Under the pieces are notes generated by a model, which did no database searches, had not been told where the DNA came from, and saw only the letters and a program-made list of their open reading frames with translations. This document shows positions 17,537 to 25,842 of a stretch of DNA of 64,000 nt, piece by piece. Origin of the DNA: Geodermatophilus nigrescens (GTDB lineage: Bacteria > Actinomycetota > Actinomycetes > Mycobacteriales > Geodermatophilaceae); assembly GCF_900129495.1 (NCBI RefSeq), contig NZ_FQVX01000002.1, positions 992,001-1,056,000 of the forward strand. The letters are read 5' to 3'. Every line of letters begins with the position of its first letter. The stretch's first letter is position 1. Both the position numbers and the translations under genes were made by a program.

Positions 17537-18037
17537 GTGACCCAGGCCCGCAGCGTCACCTTCTCCGGCAACCGCGCCGTCGACCCGCACGCCGAGCGCG
17601 GCCCCGAGGGGCCCGGCGCCACCCGGTGTCCCGACTGCACCGACGGCCTCGGCGCCCCGGCGCCGGTCCCGCCGGACTCGTGGCGCGGGCGGATCCGGGC
17701 CAACCCGGGGCTGCACCTCGCGTGGCGGGTCGGCGTCTTCGTCGTCGGACTGCTGTTCGTGCTGCTGGGCCTGGCGCTCACCGTGCTGCCCGGGCCGCTG
17801 ACCATCCCGCCGGTGCTCGTCGGCCTGTGGGTGTGGTCGACGGAGTTCGACTGGGCGCGGCGGTTCTTCGCCGCGTTCCGCCGCAAGGCGGTGGCCGCCT
17901 GGCGGCACGCCAAGCAGCACCCGGTCAGCTCGGCGGCGATCACCGTCGGCGGGCTCGCGGCCGCGGGGGCGGTGTTCTGGGCGGTCGGGCACTTCGACCT
18001 GGTCGACCGGGCGACGAGCGCCCTCGGCCTCGGCTGA
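17537..18037 (+). CDS. PGPGW-motif transmembrane protein (TIGR02611-like)
   Basis: 166 residues. A polar N terminus with one CPDC pair is followed by WRVGVFVVGLLFVLLGLALT, the motif LPGPLTIPPVLVGLWVWS and an amphipathic segment EFDWARRFFAAFRRKA, then a last hydrophobic helix. This matches small PGPGW proteins of unknown function. The GTG start has AGGAGG six bases upstream. The CPDC pair is not in the family core and might bind metal only if two chains pair. Confidence 0.78.
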   Translation: MTQARSVTFSGNRAVDPHAERGPEGPGATRCPDCTDGLGAPAPVPPDSWRGRIRANPGLHLAWRVGVFVVGLLFVLLGLALTVLPGPLTIPPVLVGLWVWSTEFDWARRFFAAFRRKAVAAWRHAKQHPVSSAAITVGGLAAAGAVFWAVGHFDLVDRATSALGLG

Positions 18038-18050
18038 CCCCGGCGCCCTC

Positions 18051-18088
18051 CACCGGCCGCCGTCCGCGCCCGCGGACGGCGGCCGGTG
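18051..18088. terminator. 18-bp perfect stem, terminator candidate
   Basis: Arms CACCGGCCGCCGTCCGCG (18051-18068) and complement (18071-18088) with a two-base loop, 13 bases after the PGPGW gene stop. Confidence 0.65.
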
Positions 18089-18116
18089 TGCGTCCGTCCC
18101 CTCCCGGACCCCGCCC

Positions 18117-19316
18117 GTGAGCACTCCCCCGCCCCGGCCGGCGCCGCAGCGTCCCTCCCGGCTGCTGCGGCGCGGCCGCACGCCCGGGCTGCGCACCGCG
18201 AAGACCGTGCTGGCCGCGGTCGTCGCCTTCCAGGTGGCCACCTGGCTGGACACCACCAGCTCCCCGATCCTCGCGCCGCTGACCGCGCTGCTGGTCGTCC
18301 AGCTCACCCTCTACGAGACGCTGACCACCGGCTGGGAGCGGGTCGCCAGCGTCACCTCCGGCGTGCTCATCGCGGTGCTGTTCGCCTCGGTCGTGGGCCT
18401 GACCTGGTGGAGCCTCGGCCTCGTCGTCGGACTGTCGCTCGTCGTCGGCCGGCTGCTGCGCCTCGGGCCGCACCTCGCCGAGGTGCCGATCAGCGCGATG
18501 CTCGTGCTGGCCGTGGGCGGGGCCGAGACCGCGGCGCTCGGCCGCATCACCGAGACGCTCGTCGGCGCCGGCGTCGGGGTGCTGGTCAACCTGCTCGTCG
18601 CTCCCCCGCTGTACGTGCAGCCCGCCGGGGAGGCGATCGCCGAGCTCGCCGGGCGCATGGCCGCCCTGTCCGAGGACCTCGCGGCCGCACTCGGCGGGCC
18701 GTGGTCGCGCCGCCTCGCCGACGACCTGCTCGACCGCGCCCGGGGGGTGGGGACGGAGGTCGCCCGGGCCGACCGGCACCTCGCCCGCACCGAGGAGAGC
18801 GCCCGCCTCAACCCGCGCGGCCGGTCCGCCCGCGAGGCGCGCCCGCGGCTGCGCAACACGCTCACCGCCCTCGAGCGCGTCCACGTCACGCTGCGCACGC
18901 TCACCCGGGTGCTGCTGGACCGCACCTACTTCGTGCCCGAGGACGAGGCCGACCGCGCCTGGACGCCGGCCGCCCGGGCGGCGCTGGCCGACGTCCTGCG
19001 CACCGTCGCCCGGACGCTGCGCGAGGCCGGCGCGGTGGCCGACGGCAGCGCGGTGCCCACCGGCGTCGACGCCGGGCGGCTGTCGGCGATGCTCGACCTG
19101 CGCGCGCGGCTCGCCGACGCCCTGCTGGTCGACCCGGCGCACGACGCGGCCGCCTGGGCGCAGCACGGCACGCTGCTCGACGCCGTCGACCTGCTGCGGG
19201 TGGAGCTGGCCGCCGCGCTCCAGCCGCCGTCGGCGACCTGGGCGCCCCCGCCGCTGGCGCAGGCGCAGGTGCGGGCGGTGCGGCGGGCGCTCACCCGCCG
19301 GCGCCGGCGGGGATGA
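18117..19316 (+). CDS. FUSC/aromatic acid exporter family membrane protein
   Basis: 399 residues. The first half has about six hydrophobic segments, beginning TAKTVLAAVVAFQVATWL and including APLTALLVVQLTLYETL, characteristic of the ArAE_1/FUSC family of efflux-type proteins. The second half is a soluble helical domain with heptad-like Leu/Ala content. GTG start without a strong ribosome binding site, 28 bases after a hairpin. It ends three bases before the convergent map gene. The exported substrate is unknown. Confidence 0.8.
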   Translation: MSTPPPRPAPQRPSRLLRRGRTPGLRTAKTVLAAVVAFQVATWLDTTSSPILAPLTALLVVQLTLYETLTTGWERVASVTSGVLIAVLFASVVGLTWWSLGLVVGLSLVVGRLLRLGPHLAEVPISAMLVLAVGGAETAALGRITETLVGAGVGVLVNLLVAPPLYVQPAGEAIAELAGRMAALSEDLAAALGGPWSRRLADDLLDRARGVGTEVARADRHLARTEESARLNPRGRSAREARPRLRNTLTALERVHVTLRTLTRVLLDRTYFVPEDEADRAWTPAARAALADVLRTVARTLREAGAVADGSAVPTGVDAGRLSAMLDLRARLADALLVDPAHDAAAWAQHGTLLDAVDLLRVELAAALQPPSATWAPPPLAQAQVRAVRRALTRRRRRG

Positions 19317-19319
19317 GTG

Positions 19320-20102
19320 TCAGGCGACGGTCAGGACCACCGGGCCGTCGTCGGTGACCGCCACCGTGTGCTCGACGTGCGCCGCCCGGGCGCCGTCGGC
19401 GGTGACCACCGCCCAGCCGTCCTTCTTGTGCCGGTAGCGCTCGCCGCCGGCCAGCAGCATCGGCTCGATCGCCAGCGTGCTGCCGGCGTGCAGCCGCACC
19501 CGGTCCAGCCCGGTGGCCGGCCGGTTGGGCACGAACGGCGGCTCGTGCATGGCCCGGCCGATGCCGTGCCCGCCGTGGTCGGGCAGGTGCGCGAAGCCGT
19601 ACCGCCGGGCGACGGCGTCGATCGCGGTCGCGACGTCGAGCAGGGTGGCGCCGGGGACGGCGGCGGCGATCCCCGCGGCCAGCGCCTCCTCGGTGGCGGT
19701 GACCAGCCGGGCGTCCTCGGGGCGCTCGGCGTCGCCCACCTGCACGGTGATCGCCGCGTCGCCGTTCCAGCCGTCGACGATCGCGCCGCAGTCGATGCTC
19801 AGCAGGTCGCCGTCCTTGAGCCGCTGCCCGCTGGGCCGGCCGTGGACGACGACCTCGTTGGGCGACAGGCAGGTGACGCCGTTGTAGGCCGTGGGCGCCC
19901 ACGCCGGCTTGTAGCCGAGGAACGACGACGTGGCGCCGGCCTCGTACATCGTCGTCTTGGCGAGGTCGTCGAGCTCGCGCAGCTTCACGCCCGGCCGCGC
20001 CGCCGCCCGGACGGCCGCGAGCGACAGCGCCACCGCGCGTCCGGCGGCGCGCATCGCGTCGAGCTGGGCGGTCGTCCGGGGAGGCAGCACGTGCAGGTCC
20101 AC
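19320..20102 (-). CDS. map: Methionine aminopeptidase, type I
   Basis: 260 residues. Metal ligands are all present: Asp in SIDCGAIVDGWNGDAAIT (two Asp), His in GHGIGRAMHEPP, Glu in LAIEPML and Glu in AHVEHTVAV; the substrate-binding His lies in TYNGV-type context (TAYNGVTCLSPNEVVVHG). It removes the initiator methionine from nascent proteins. No N-terminal zinc finger extension, so it is the short MAP-Ia form; it is probably one of two or more map genes in the genome. GTG start. Confidence 0.95.
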   Translation of the reverse strand: MDLHVLPPRTTAQLDAMRAAGRAVALSLAAVRAAARPGVKLRELDDLAKTTMYEAGATSSFLGYKPAWAPTAYNGVTCLSPNEVVVHGRPSGQRLKDGDLLSIDCGAIVDGWNGDAAITVQVGDAERPEDARLVTATEEALAAGIAAAVPGATLLDVATAIDAVARRYGFAHLPDHGGHGIGRAMHEPPFVPNRPATGLDRVRLHAGSTLAIEPMLLAGGERYRHKKDGWAVVTADGARAAHVEHTVAVTDDGPVVLTVA

Positions 20103-20140
20103 GCCCCGACGGTACGAGACCGCGGGACGTCATCCGGACG

Positions 20141-20389
20141 TCAGCCGGCGGGGTCGCGGTGGACGTCGGCCGGGTCGGGCGTCCGGAAGGCGGTGTCGGC
20201 GCCGTCGGGGGCCGGCGAGTCCTCCCCGGTCTCCCTGGGGCGGTCGGCCTCCTCGGGACGGTCGGGCTCCTCGCCCCCGACGCCGAAGCCCTCGGCCGGG
20301 GGCGGCGCGCCGGCCCCCGGGTCGGCGGCGGGGATCCCGTCGTCCGGGTTGCCCAGCTCCGGGGTCATCGGTTCCCACATCGACGTCAT
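20141..20389 (-). CDS. Small acidic, proline-rich disordered protein
   Basis: 82 residues, Pro/Asp/Glu/Gly-rich with no hydrophobic core: MTSMWEPMTPELGNPDDG at the N terminus, then a stretch of alternating acidic and Arg residues. The ATG is preceded by GGGGAGGGG, a strong ribosome binding site, which supports a real gene. It lies 38 bases upstream of map on the same strand. No function can be assigned. Confidence 0.55.
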   Translation of the reverse strand: MTSMWEPMTPELGNPDDGIPAADPGAGAPPPAEGFGVGGEEPDRPEEADRPRETGEDSPAPDGADTAFRTPDPADVHRDPAG

Positions 20390-20431
20390 GCCCCTCCCCT
20401 ACCCCGTCGCCGCCGGGTGAGGTGGACGTCA

Positions 20432-20458
20432 GGTGACACGGAGGTGGCGAGTGGGCAT
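20432..20458 (+). promoter_or_regulatory. Weak stress-sigma promoter candidate
   Basis: GGTGAC (20432-20437) and GGGCAT (20453-20458) are 15 bases apart, resembling the element at 15789. It would read into the DUF6328 gene at 20516. Confidence 0.3.
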
Positions 20459-20515
20459 ACGGACGGGATCGAGCCGGGTCACCGGACCGGCTCACGGACG
20501 GCAGAGGAGCCGACG

Positions 20516-21076
20516 ATGGCCACCACGGGATCGGGACAGCGGGCACGGCGCGGCACGCGGCCGGTCCCCGCACAGCGCGACGGTCACGACGACCGCCGGG
20601 GGGACGACGGGCGGGACGAGAGCCGCGCGGAACGGATCGACCGCGAGCTGATGGAGCTGCTCAACGAGCTGCGGGTAGCGCTGCCGGGCGTGCAGTTCCT
20701 CTTCGCGTTCCTGCTGGTCGTGCCGTTCCAGCAGGCGACCGAGCGGGCCACGGACTTCCAGCGCGACGTGTACTTCGTGACCCTGGTGGCTGTCGTCGTG
20801 GCCACCGCGCTGCTCATCGCGCCGGCCGCGCAGCACCGCGCGCTGTTCCGCCAGCACGACAAGGAGGACCTGCTGCGGCGCAGCAACCGGTTCGCCTTCC
20901 TCGGCCTGTGCGTGCTCGCCGTCGCGATCGTCGCGGCCGTGGTGCTGGTGGTCGACTTCCTGTTCGCGCTGCCGCAGGCTCTCGTCACCGGCGGCGTGGT
21001 GGCCGTGCTGCTCGGCTGGCTGTGGATCGGCAGCCCGGCCGTGCAGCGGGCCCGCGGGGGCGCCGACGACGAGTGA
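20516..21076 (+). CDS. DUF6328 family membrane protein
   Basis: 186 residues. A charged 45-residue N terminus precedes the block ELLNELRVALPGVQFLFAFL, then VPFQQATERATDFQRDVYFV, the signature of DUF6328. Four hydrophobic segments are visible. The ATG at 20516 is favoured by AGAGGAG upstream and by the start of family-like composition. Unknown function; the family is common in actinobacterial stress-type contexts. Confidence 0.8.
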   Translation: MATTGSGQRARRGTRPVPAQRDGHDDRRGDDGRDESRAERIDRELMELLNELRVALPGVQFLFAFLLVVPFQQATERATDFQRDVYFVTLVAVVVATALLIAPAAQHRALFRQHDKEDLLRRSNRFAFLGLCVLAVAIVAAVVLVVDFLFALPQALVTGGVVAVLLGWLWIGSPAVQRARGGADDE

Positions 21077-21096
21077 CCCCCGGCCGCGACCACTGG

Positions 21097-21139
21097 ACCC
21101 CGGTGGCCCGCTTCCCCGCCATGAACGGGCCACCGGGGT
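21097..21139. terminator. 14-bp stem hairpin after the DUF6328 gene
   Basis: Arms ACCCCGGTGGCCCG (21097-21110) and complement (21126-21139) with a 15-base loop, 20 bases past the stop codon. The remaining 180 bases to the ABC gene hold no feature I can support. Confidence 0.6.
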
Positions 21140-21321
21140 TCACTCGTCCCGCGGAGCCGGCCGGCCCAGCGCCGCGCGCGTGCAGCCGGCGGCGCCCGGC
21201 CCGGTCCTCCTACGCCCGCGATCCTGGCCGCCGGCACCGACAGCGATGAGTCCGCGCCCCGGGCGCCGTCTGCCCGTCAGACCCGTGCGCACCGTGCGGG
21301 CACCCGGCGCGGGAGCAGGGG

Positions 21322-22362
21322 GTGGGGCAGGTGACGGCGCACCTCGGCGACACCGTGCCGGCCGGCGGGCGGGCGGGCGGGAGCGGCGACGTCCCCGCGG
21401 TCGAGGCCATGGGCCTGGCCAAGCGGTTCGGGTCGACGACGGCGGTCGCGGGGGTGGACCTGCTCGTCCCGCAGGGCGGCGTCCACGGCCTCCTCGGGCC
21501 CGACGGCGCGGGCAGGACCACCACCCTCCGCATGCTGGCCGCGGTGGTCCCGCCCGACGGCGGGTGGGCGCGGGTCCTCGGTCACGACGTCGCGCGCGAG
21601 CCCGGCGCGGTCCGCGCGCGGGTCGGCCTCACCGGCCGGTTCGCCTCCCTCGACGAGGAGCTCACCGGCGCGGAGAACCTGCTGCTGCTCGCCCGGCTGC
21701 TCGGCTACTCACGGGCCGCGGCCCGCCGGCGCACCGACCAGCTGCTGAGCGCCTTCGGCCTCACCGGGGCCGCGGGCACACGGGTCGGGCGGTACTCCGG
21801 CGGCATGCGGCGGCGGGCCGACATCGCCGCGAGCATCGTCGTCCGGCCCGACGTCGTCCTCCTCGACGAGCCCACCGCCGGGCTCGACCCGTGCAGCCGC
21901 AACCAGGTGTGGGACGTCGTCCGCGCGCTGGTCCGGGGCGGGACGACGGTGCTGCTGTCGACCGGCCACCTGGACGAGGCCGACCTGCTCGCCGACCGCG
22001 TCTCCGTCCTCGACGCCGGCCGGGTCGTCGCCGAGGGCAGCCCGGCGCAGCTGAAGGCGTCGGTGGGACCGGGCACGCTGCACGTGCGGGTGCGCGAGCG
22101 GGAGCGCCGCGCCGAGGCCCGGGAGCTGCTCGAGCGGGTGCTCGGCGTACCGGTCGAGGCCGACGCCGACCTCACCGCGCTCACCGCCCGGGTCCCCGGG
22201 TCCGCGCCGGCCACCCGGGCGCTCGCCGCGCTGGGCGACGCCGGCATCGACCTCGCGCAGTTCTCGCTCGACCGGCCGGGCCTCGACGAGGTCCTGCTCG
22301 CCCTGACCGGCCGGCCCGCCGCGGACGAGCCGCCTCTGGGGCCGTGGCCGGCGGTGCGCTAG
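21322..22362 (+). CDS. DrrA-like ABC ATPase with altered Walker A (K to R), no permease partner
   Basis: 346 residues of the daunorubicin-resistance DrrA type: ATPase domain about 25-245, then a C-terminal DUF4162-like segment. Signature YSGGMRRRADIA and Walker B VVLLDEPTAGLD are normal. The Walker A reads GPDGAGRTTT: the codon is AGG, so the catalytic Lys is Arg. The usual TTQ of the switch region is STG followed by His. No DrrB-type membrane gene is adjacent; the next gene is an acetyltransferase. It may be degenerate, regulatory, or serve a permease elsewhere. GTG at 21322 was chosen for GGAG upstream; GTG at 21331 is possible. Confidence 0.8.
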   Translation: MGQVTAHLGDTVPAGGRAGGSGDVPAVEAMGLAKRFGSTTAVAGVDLLVPQGGVHGLLGPDGAGRTTTLRMLAAVVPPDGGWARVLGHDVAREPGAVRARVGLTGRFASLDEELTGAENLLLLARLLGYSRAAARRRTDQLLSAFGLTGAAGTRVGRYSGGMRRRADIAASIVVRPDVVLLDEPTAGLDPCSRNQVWDVVRALVRGGTTVLLSTGHLDEADLLADRVSVLDAGRVVAEGSPAQLKASVGPGTLHVRVRERERRAEARELLERVLGVPVEADADLTALTARVPGSAPATRALAALGDAGIDLAQFSLDRPGLDEVLLALTGRPAADEPPLGPWPAVR

Positions 22363-22371
22363 AACGGTCGG

Positions 22372-22809
22372 ATGCCGCCCGCCCTGCGCACCGCCCGCTT
22401 CGCCGAGCTCACCCCGTTCGAGGTCTACGCGCTGTGCCGGCTGCGGGTCGACGTGTTCGTCGTCGAGCAGGAGTGCCCCTATCCCGAGCTCGACGGCCGC
22501 GACACCGAGCCCGGGACGCTGCACCTGTGGTTCGAGGAGGACGGCGCGGTCCTCGCCACCATCCGGCTGCTCGACGACGGCGGCACCCGGGCGATCGGCC
22601 GGGTGGCCACCGCCGGCGCCGCCCGCGGCCGGGGCCTGGCCGCGCGGCTGGTCGAGGAGGGCGTCGCGCTCAGCGACGGCCTCCCTGTGACGCTCGGCGC
22701 CCAGGCGCACCTGCAGGGCTGGTACGAGCGGTTCGGGTTCCGGCTGTCGGGCCCGGGCTACGTCGAGGACGGCATCCCGCACGTGCCGATGCGCCGCGAA
22801 CCGGCCTGA
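22372..22809 (+). CDS. ElaA-like GNAT acetyltransferase
   Basis: 145 residues. It contains the ElaA pattern LCRLRVDVFVVEQECPYPELDG near the start, split here as LCRLRVDVFVVEQ and CPYPELDGRD, and a shortened acetyl-CoA binding region IGRVATAGAARGRGLAARLV. A small-molecule or amino-group acetyl transfer role is expected. ATG start nine bases after the ABC gene stop, suggesting cotranscription. It ends four bases before the convergent DM13 gene. Confidence 0.85.
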   Translation: MPPALRTARFAELTPFEVYALCRLRVDVFVVEQECPYPELDGRDTEPGTLHLWFEEDGAVLATIRLLDDGGTRAIGRVATAGAARGRGLAARLVEEGVALSDGLPVTLGAQAHLQGWYERFGFRLSGPGYVEDGIPHVPMRREPA

Positions 22810-22813
22810 GCGC

Positions 22814-23359
22814 TCAGGCTGCGGTGGCCGGCATCAGGTCCGCGGCGCCGAACGCGGCGTCGAAGCGGTCGCACCAGATCACCACGCTGGTGTAGCCCGT
22901 GGCGTCGACGCCCGCGGGCACGGCGTAGTTCTGGTCGCCGACGTTGCCCTTGAGCGCGCCGAGGTCGACGGCCTCGTCGTCGAAGGCCGCCTCCTCGCCG
23001 CCCGCGGGGTTCCGCGAGAGGTAGACGAACAGGGCGGGACCGTTGGAGGTCTCGAAGCCCTCGAGCCGCACGACCACCTGACCGTCGGGGAGCTGCACCA
23101 GCCGCGCGGTGCCGACCGTCTCGTGCTCGCGGGAGACGAAGGTGCCGGTGGCCAGGTCGACGGGGCCGGCCGGCGCGACCGGGGCACCCGGTGCCGCTGC
23201 CGACGGGGACGGCGCGTCCGCCGCGACGGTGGGCGGCGCCTCGTCCACGCGGCTGTCGTAGAAGAGCTTCTGCGGCTGGAACCACACCAGGGTCACCACC
23301 GCGAGCACCACGGCGACCACCGCCCCGAGCAGGATCCACGTCCGCAGCCGCACCGTCAC
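22814..23359 (-). CDS. DM13-domain membrane-anchored protein
   Basis: 181 residues: one N-terminal transmembrane helix (WILLGAVVAVVLAVVTLV), a Pro/Ala-rich linker to about 70, then a DM13 domain with GTFVSREHETVGTARLVQL, LFVYLSR and the conserved Cys in VVIWCDRFDAAFG. DM13 domains are proposed to take part in extracytoplasmic redox or electron transfer reactions. The topology places the domain outside the cell. GTG start; divergent from the thioesterase with 71 bases between. Confidence 0.85.
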   Translation of the reverse strand: MTVRLRTWILLGAVVAVVLAVVTLVWFQPQKLFYDSRVDEAPPTVAADAPSPSAAAPGAPVAPAGPVDLATGTFVSREHETVGTARLVQLPDGQVVVRLEGFETSNGPALFVYLSRNPAGGEEAAFDDEAVDLGALKGNVGDQNYAVPAGVDATGYTSVVIWCDRFDAAFGAADLMPATAA

Positions 23360-23430
23360 GGCGGCGGACCCTAGACCGGACCGCGCGGTCCGTGGGGTGT
23401 CCCGGACGCGGCCCCGGGTACCGGCCCGGC

Positions 23431-23838
23431 ATGGCGGACGACGGGGACGGTGGCGGCTCGGTGGGCGGCTCGGTGGGCGGTTTCGCGGGCGGGCTCGGCG
23501 CCCGCGTGCGGGAGGGCGACGACGGCGCGGCCGTCCTCGACTTCGAGGTCCGCGACGAGCACCTCAACCCCGCGGGGACGCTGCACGGCGGGGTGCTGGC
23601 GACGCTGGTGGACACCGCGATGGGCCAGGCCGTGCGCACCACCACCGGCGAGGGCGAGGTGCCGGCCACCAGCCAGCTCACCGTCACCTACCTGCGCCCG
23701 GGGAAGCCGGGGCCGCTCGAGGTGCGCGGCCGCGTGCGCACCCGCGGCGAGCACCTGACGATCTGCGAGGCCGACGTCGAGCAGGAGGGCCGGGCGCTGG
23801 CGCACGCCGTCGCCACCTTCGCCGTCCTGCAGCACTGA
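23431..23838 (+). CDS. PaaI-family hotdog thioesterase
   Basis: 135 residues. The hotdog motif NPAGTLHGGVLATLVDTAMG contains the His-Gly-Gly and catalytic Asp region of PaaI-type acyl-CoA thioesterases, followed by TSQLTVTYLRPG. The N-terminal Gly/Ser repeat (GGSVGGSVGG) arises from a 12-base tandem duplication in the DNA near 23454-23477. Probably hydrolyses acyl- or aryl-acyl-CoA; substrate unknown. Confidence 0.88.
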   Translation: MADDGDGGGSVGGSVGGFAGGLGARVREGDDGAAVLDFEVRDEHLNPAGTLHGGVLATLVDTAMGQAVRTTTGEGEVPATSQLTVTYLRPGKPGPLEVRGRVRTRGEHLTICEADVEQEGRALAHAVATFAVLQH

Positions 23839-23871
23839 CCGGGAGGGGTCGCTGAGCCGGGCCACGACGCA

Positions 23872-23906
23872 CGAGCGCCCCGCCGGATGGACCGACGGGG
23901 CGCTCG
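23872..23906. terminator. Bidirectional terminator between convergent genes
   Basis: Arms CGAGCGCCCCG (23872-23882) and complement (23896-23906), with a loop that can pair further. It lies between the thioesterase stop (23838) and the LppU-like stop (23923). Confidence 0.6.
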
Positions 23907-23922
23907 CGGAGGTGCAGGGGAC

Positions 23923-24444
23923 TCAGACGTCCTCGGCGCAGAACACGGTGCCCTCGCCACCGGTGTCGCCGCTCCACAGCGCCTGCGTGGCCGTCGGCCA
24001 CTCGCCGCAGGGCTGGTAGCTGGTCTCGTAGAACTCGCTCTCGGTGACCTTCTCCTCGACGACGCCGACGACGCGCGCCTGCGCGGACTCGTCGTCGCAG
24101 TCGACCGTCTCGAAGCTGCTGGCGCCCTCCTGCGCGATGCAGTCCCCGACCTCCGGGTCGCCCACGCCGAAGAACCGGAACGCGGCGATGCCGCCGGCGA
24201 CGGCGACCGCCGCCGCGACGCTGCCGATACGCTTGCCCTTGCCCGACTTCGGCGCCGGCTGACCCGGGCCGCCGAACGGGGTGGCGCCGAACTGGCCCGG
24301 CGCGCCCTGCGGCGGGAAGGGCTGGCCCGGCTGCGGGTACGGCTGGCCCGGCTGCGGCTGACCCTGCGGCGGGAAGGGCTGACCCGGCTGCTGCGGGCCG
24401 CCCTGCGGCGGGAAGGGCTGGCCGGGCTGTCCCGGGTTGGTCAT
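23923..24444 (-). CDS. LppU/SCO3897-like membrane protein with Pro-Gln repeat N terminus
   Basis: 173 residues. Residues 4-65 are repeats of GQPFPPQG type; one transmembrane helix (RIGSVAAAVAVAGGIAAFRF) follows a basic KSGKGK stretch; the extracellular part has VGDCIA, TVDCDDESAQARVVG, QPCGEW and TVFCAED, four Cys spaced as in LppU/SCO3897 proteins and able to form two disulfides. Unknown function at the cell envelope. The ATG at 24444 has GAGGAG six bases upstream. The repeat is visible in the DNA at 24288-24441. Confidence 0.78.
   Translation of the reverse strand: MTNPGQPGQPFPPQGGPQQPGQPFPPQGQPQPGQPYPQPGQPFPPQGAPGQFGATPFGGPGQPAPKSGKGKRIGSVAAAVAVAGGIAAFRFFGVGDPEVGDCIAQEGASSFETVDCDDESAQARVVGVVEEKVTESEFYETSYQPCGEWPTATQALWSGDTGGEGTVFCAEDV
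24288..24441 (-). repeat. Coding tandem repeat of GQPFPPQG units
   Basis: Imperfect repeats of about 24-36 bases encode alternating GQPFPPQG and GQPQPGQP units at the N terminus of the LppU-like protein. Such tracts are prone to length change between strains. Confidence 0.7.
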
Positions 24445-24556
24445 CACGTGCTCCTCGGTGTGCCTGACGGTCACCGGGCGGCGCCGTCCGCGGGGCACCA
24501 TCACACGCGGCGTCGTCGCAGGTCAGGAGGACGCGCCCGGACCTCCCCCCGTGGGG

Positions 24557-24796
24557 TCAGGCGGGCAGGAGTGCCGGGAGTGCCTCGTCGACGACGAGCG
24601 CGAGGCCCTGGTTGTCGTCGTCGTAGACCTCGTCGTCGTCGCCGGTGCCGCACTGGCTGACCAGCAGGATGATCGCGAAGACCATCACGATCAGGCCGAG
24701 GAACGTGCCGAGGAACAGCGCCCGGCCGCGCTTCGGGCGGGGGTTCATCCCGCGGCGCGGGTCCTCGGGGTCGGGTGCGGCGGCGGGGTGGGACAT
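24557..24796 (-). CDS. Small single-pass membrane protein
   Basis: 79 residues: a Pro/Arg-rich cytosolic N terminus, one transmembrane segment (LFLGTFLGLIVMVFAIILLV), then SQCGTGDDDEVYDDDNQG and a hydrophobic end. The acid patch outside the membrane is distinctive. ATG start with GAGGAG seven bases upstream, so it is very likely translated. Function unknown. Confidence 0.65.
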   Translation of the reverse strand: MSHPAAAPDPEDPRRGMNPRPKRGRALFLGTFLGLIVMVFAIILLVSQCGTGDDDEVYDDDNQGLALVVDEALPALLPA

Positions 24797-24946
24797 GGGT
24801 GCTCCTCACGGTCGGGGACGGCGGTCGGGGCACGGGGCCCGTTCTCCCGACACATGCCCAGCCGCCCTGCCGGTACGCACGTCGCGGGCACCCGGATCGC
24901 GCACGACGGGGTGACGCCGCAGGCCGTGGCGGAGGACGATCACCCC

Positions 24947-25228
24947 ATGACCACTGCGACCTGGAACGGCACCGTCATCGCCGAGTCCGATGACATCGTC
25001 ACCGTGGAAGGCAACGCCTACTTCCCGCGCGAGTCCGTGCGCGAGGACGTGCTGCGCCCCTCCTCCACCCACACCACCTGCCCGTGGAAGGGCGAGGCCT
25101 CCTACCTCTCCCTCGAGGTCGACGGGCAGACCAACCCCGACGCCGCCTGGTACTACCCCGAGCCGAAGGACGCGGCGAAGGAGATCACCGGCCGGGTGGC
25201 CTTCTGGCGCGGCGTCGAGGTGCGCTGA
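24947..25228 (+). CDS. DUF427 domain protein
   Basis: 93 residues matching DUF427: ATWNGTVIAESDDIVTVEGN, then YFPRESV, THTTCPWKGEASYLSLEVDG with the conserved Cys, and AAWYYPEPKDAAKEITGRVA, FWRGVEV. Soluble, single beta-rich domain of unknown function that is common in actinobacteria and fungi. ATG start; GGAGGA lies ten bases upstream, a little far. Confidence 0.9.
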   Translation: MTTATWNGTVIAESDDIVTVEGNAYFPRESVREDVLRPSSTHTTCPWKGEASYLSLEVDGQTNPDAAWYYPEPKDAAKEITGRVAFWRGVEVR

Positions 25229-25246
25229 CCGCCCCCGGACACGGCG

Positions 25247-25277
25247 CGGGCCCGGCCGCGGGGTGCGGCCGGGCCCG
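25247..25277. terminator. 13-bp stem, terminator between convergent genes
   Basis: Arms CGGGCCCGGCCGC (25247-25259) and complement (25265-25277) with loop GGGGT, between the DUF427 stop and the gene ending at 25305. Confidence 0.65.
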
Positions 25278-25304
25278 GGAGGACCGCGGAGGTGCGAGGG
25301 GCGG

Positions 25305-25727
25305 TCAGGCGGGGCGGGCGCCGGCCAGCTCGCGCGCGGCGGCGGCGGCCGGGGCGTCGAGGACGGCGGAACGCTCCTGGCGCTCGATGACGCGGTGGTA
25401 GCTGGCCCACGCCTCGGCCGGCGTCACGTCGAGGGCGGCGGCGATCTGCTCCCAGCTCGCCCCGCCGCGCAGGGCCGCGCGGAAGCCGGTCAGCTGGCTG
25501 TCGTGGGCCTTGCGGGCGATGACCTCGCCGAGGGCGAGCAGCTCGAGGGACTCGGGCACGTCGAGCTGCGTCTCGTCGGAGAGCAGCGAGCTCCAGTCGT
25601 CGTCGTCGCGGTCGGCGACGGTGTTCAGGGACGTGGTCCCGGAGTCCCGCCGGCTCAGGAAGTCCAGGCGGGTGGCGGCGGTCTGGAGCGAGAACTCCTG
25701 CTCCAGGGCCTCGGGAGTGATCTGCAT
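25305..25727 (-). CDS. Hypothetical protein with a helix-turn-helix-like C-terminal segment
   Basis: 140 residues. The region GASWEQIAAALDVTPAEAWA, followed by SYHRVIERQ, resembles a sigma-70 region 4 or ParB-like helix-turn-helix. The N terminus (MQITPEALEQEFSLQTAATR) is helical and acidic, with a DRDDDDW patch in the middle. It may be a small DNA-binding regulator; no known family name can be given. ATG at 25727 has GGAAGG upstream; GTG at 25736 is the alternative. Confidence 0.6.
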   Translation of the reverse strand: MQITPEALEQEFSLQTAATRLDFLSRRDSGTTSLNTVADRDDDDWSSLLSDETQLDVPESLELLALGEVIARKAHDSQLTGFRAALRGGASWEQIAAALDVTPAEAWASYHRVIERQERSAVLDAPAAAAARELAGARPA

Positions 25728-25792
25728 GCCTCCCACCTTCCCCGAGGTACCGGACGGCGGCGAGCCGCTGCGAGCGGGATCTCACGGACGCG

Positions 25793-25829
25793 CGGAGGGC
25801 CCGCACCCGGGGTGGGTGCGGGCCCTCCG
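25793..25829. terminator. 16-bp stem, terminator of the ferritin-like gene
   Basis: Arms CGGAGGGCCCGCACCC (25793-25808) and complement (25814-25829) around loop GGGGT, 13 bases past the minus-strand stop at 25843. Confidence 0.65.
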
Positions 25830-25842
25830 GAGAGTGGCGGCG

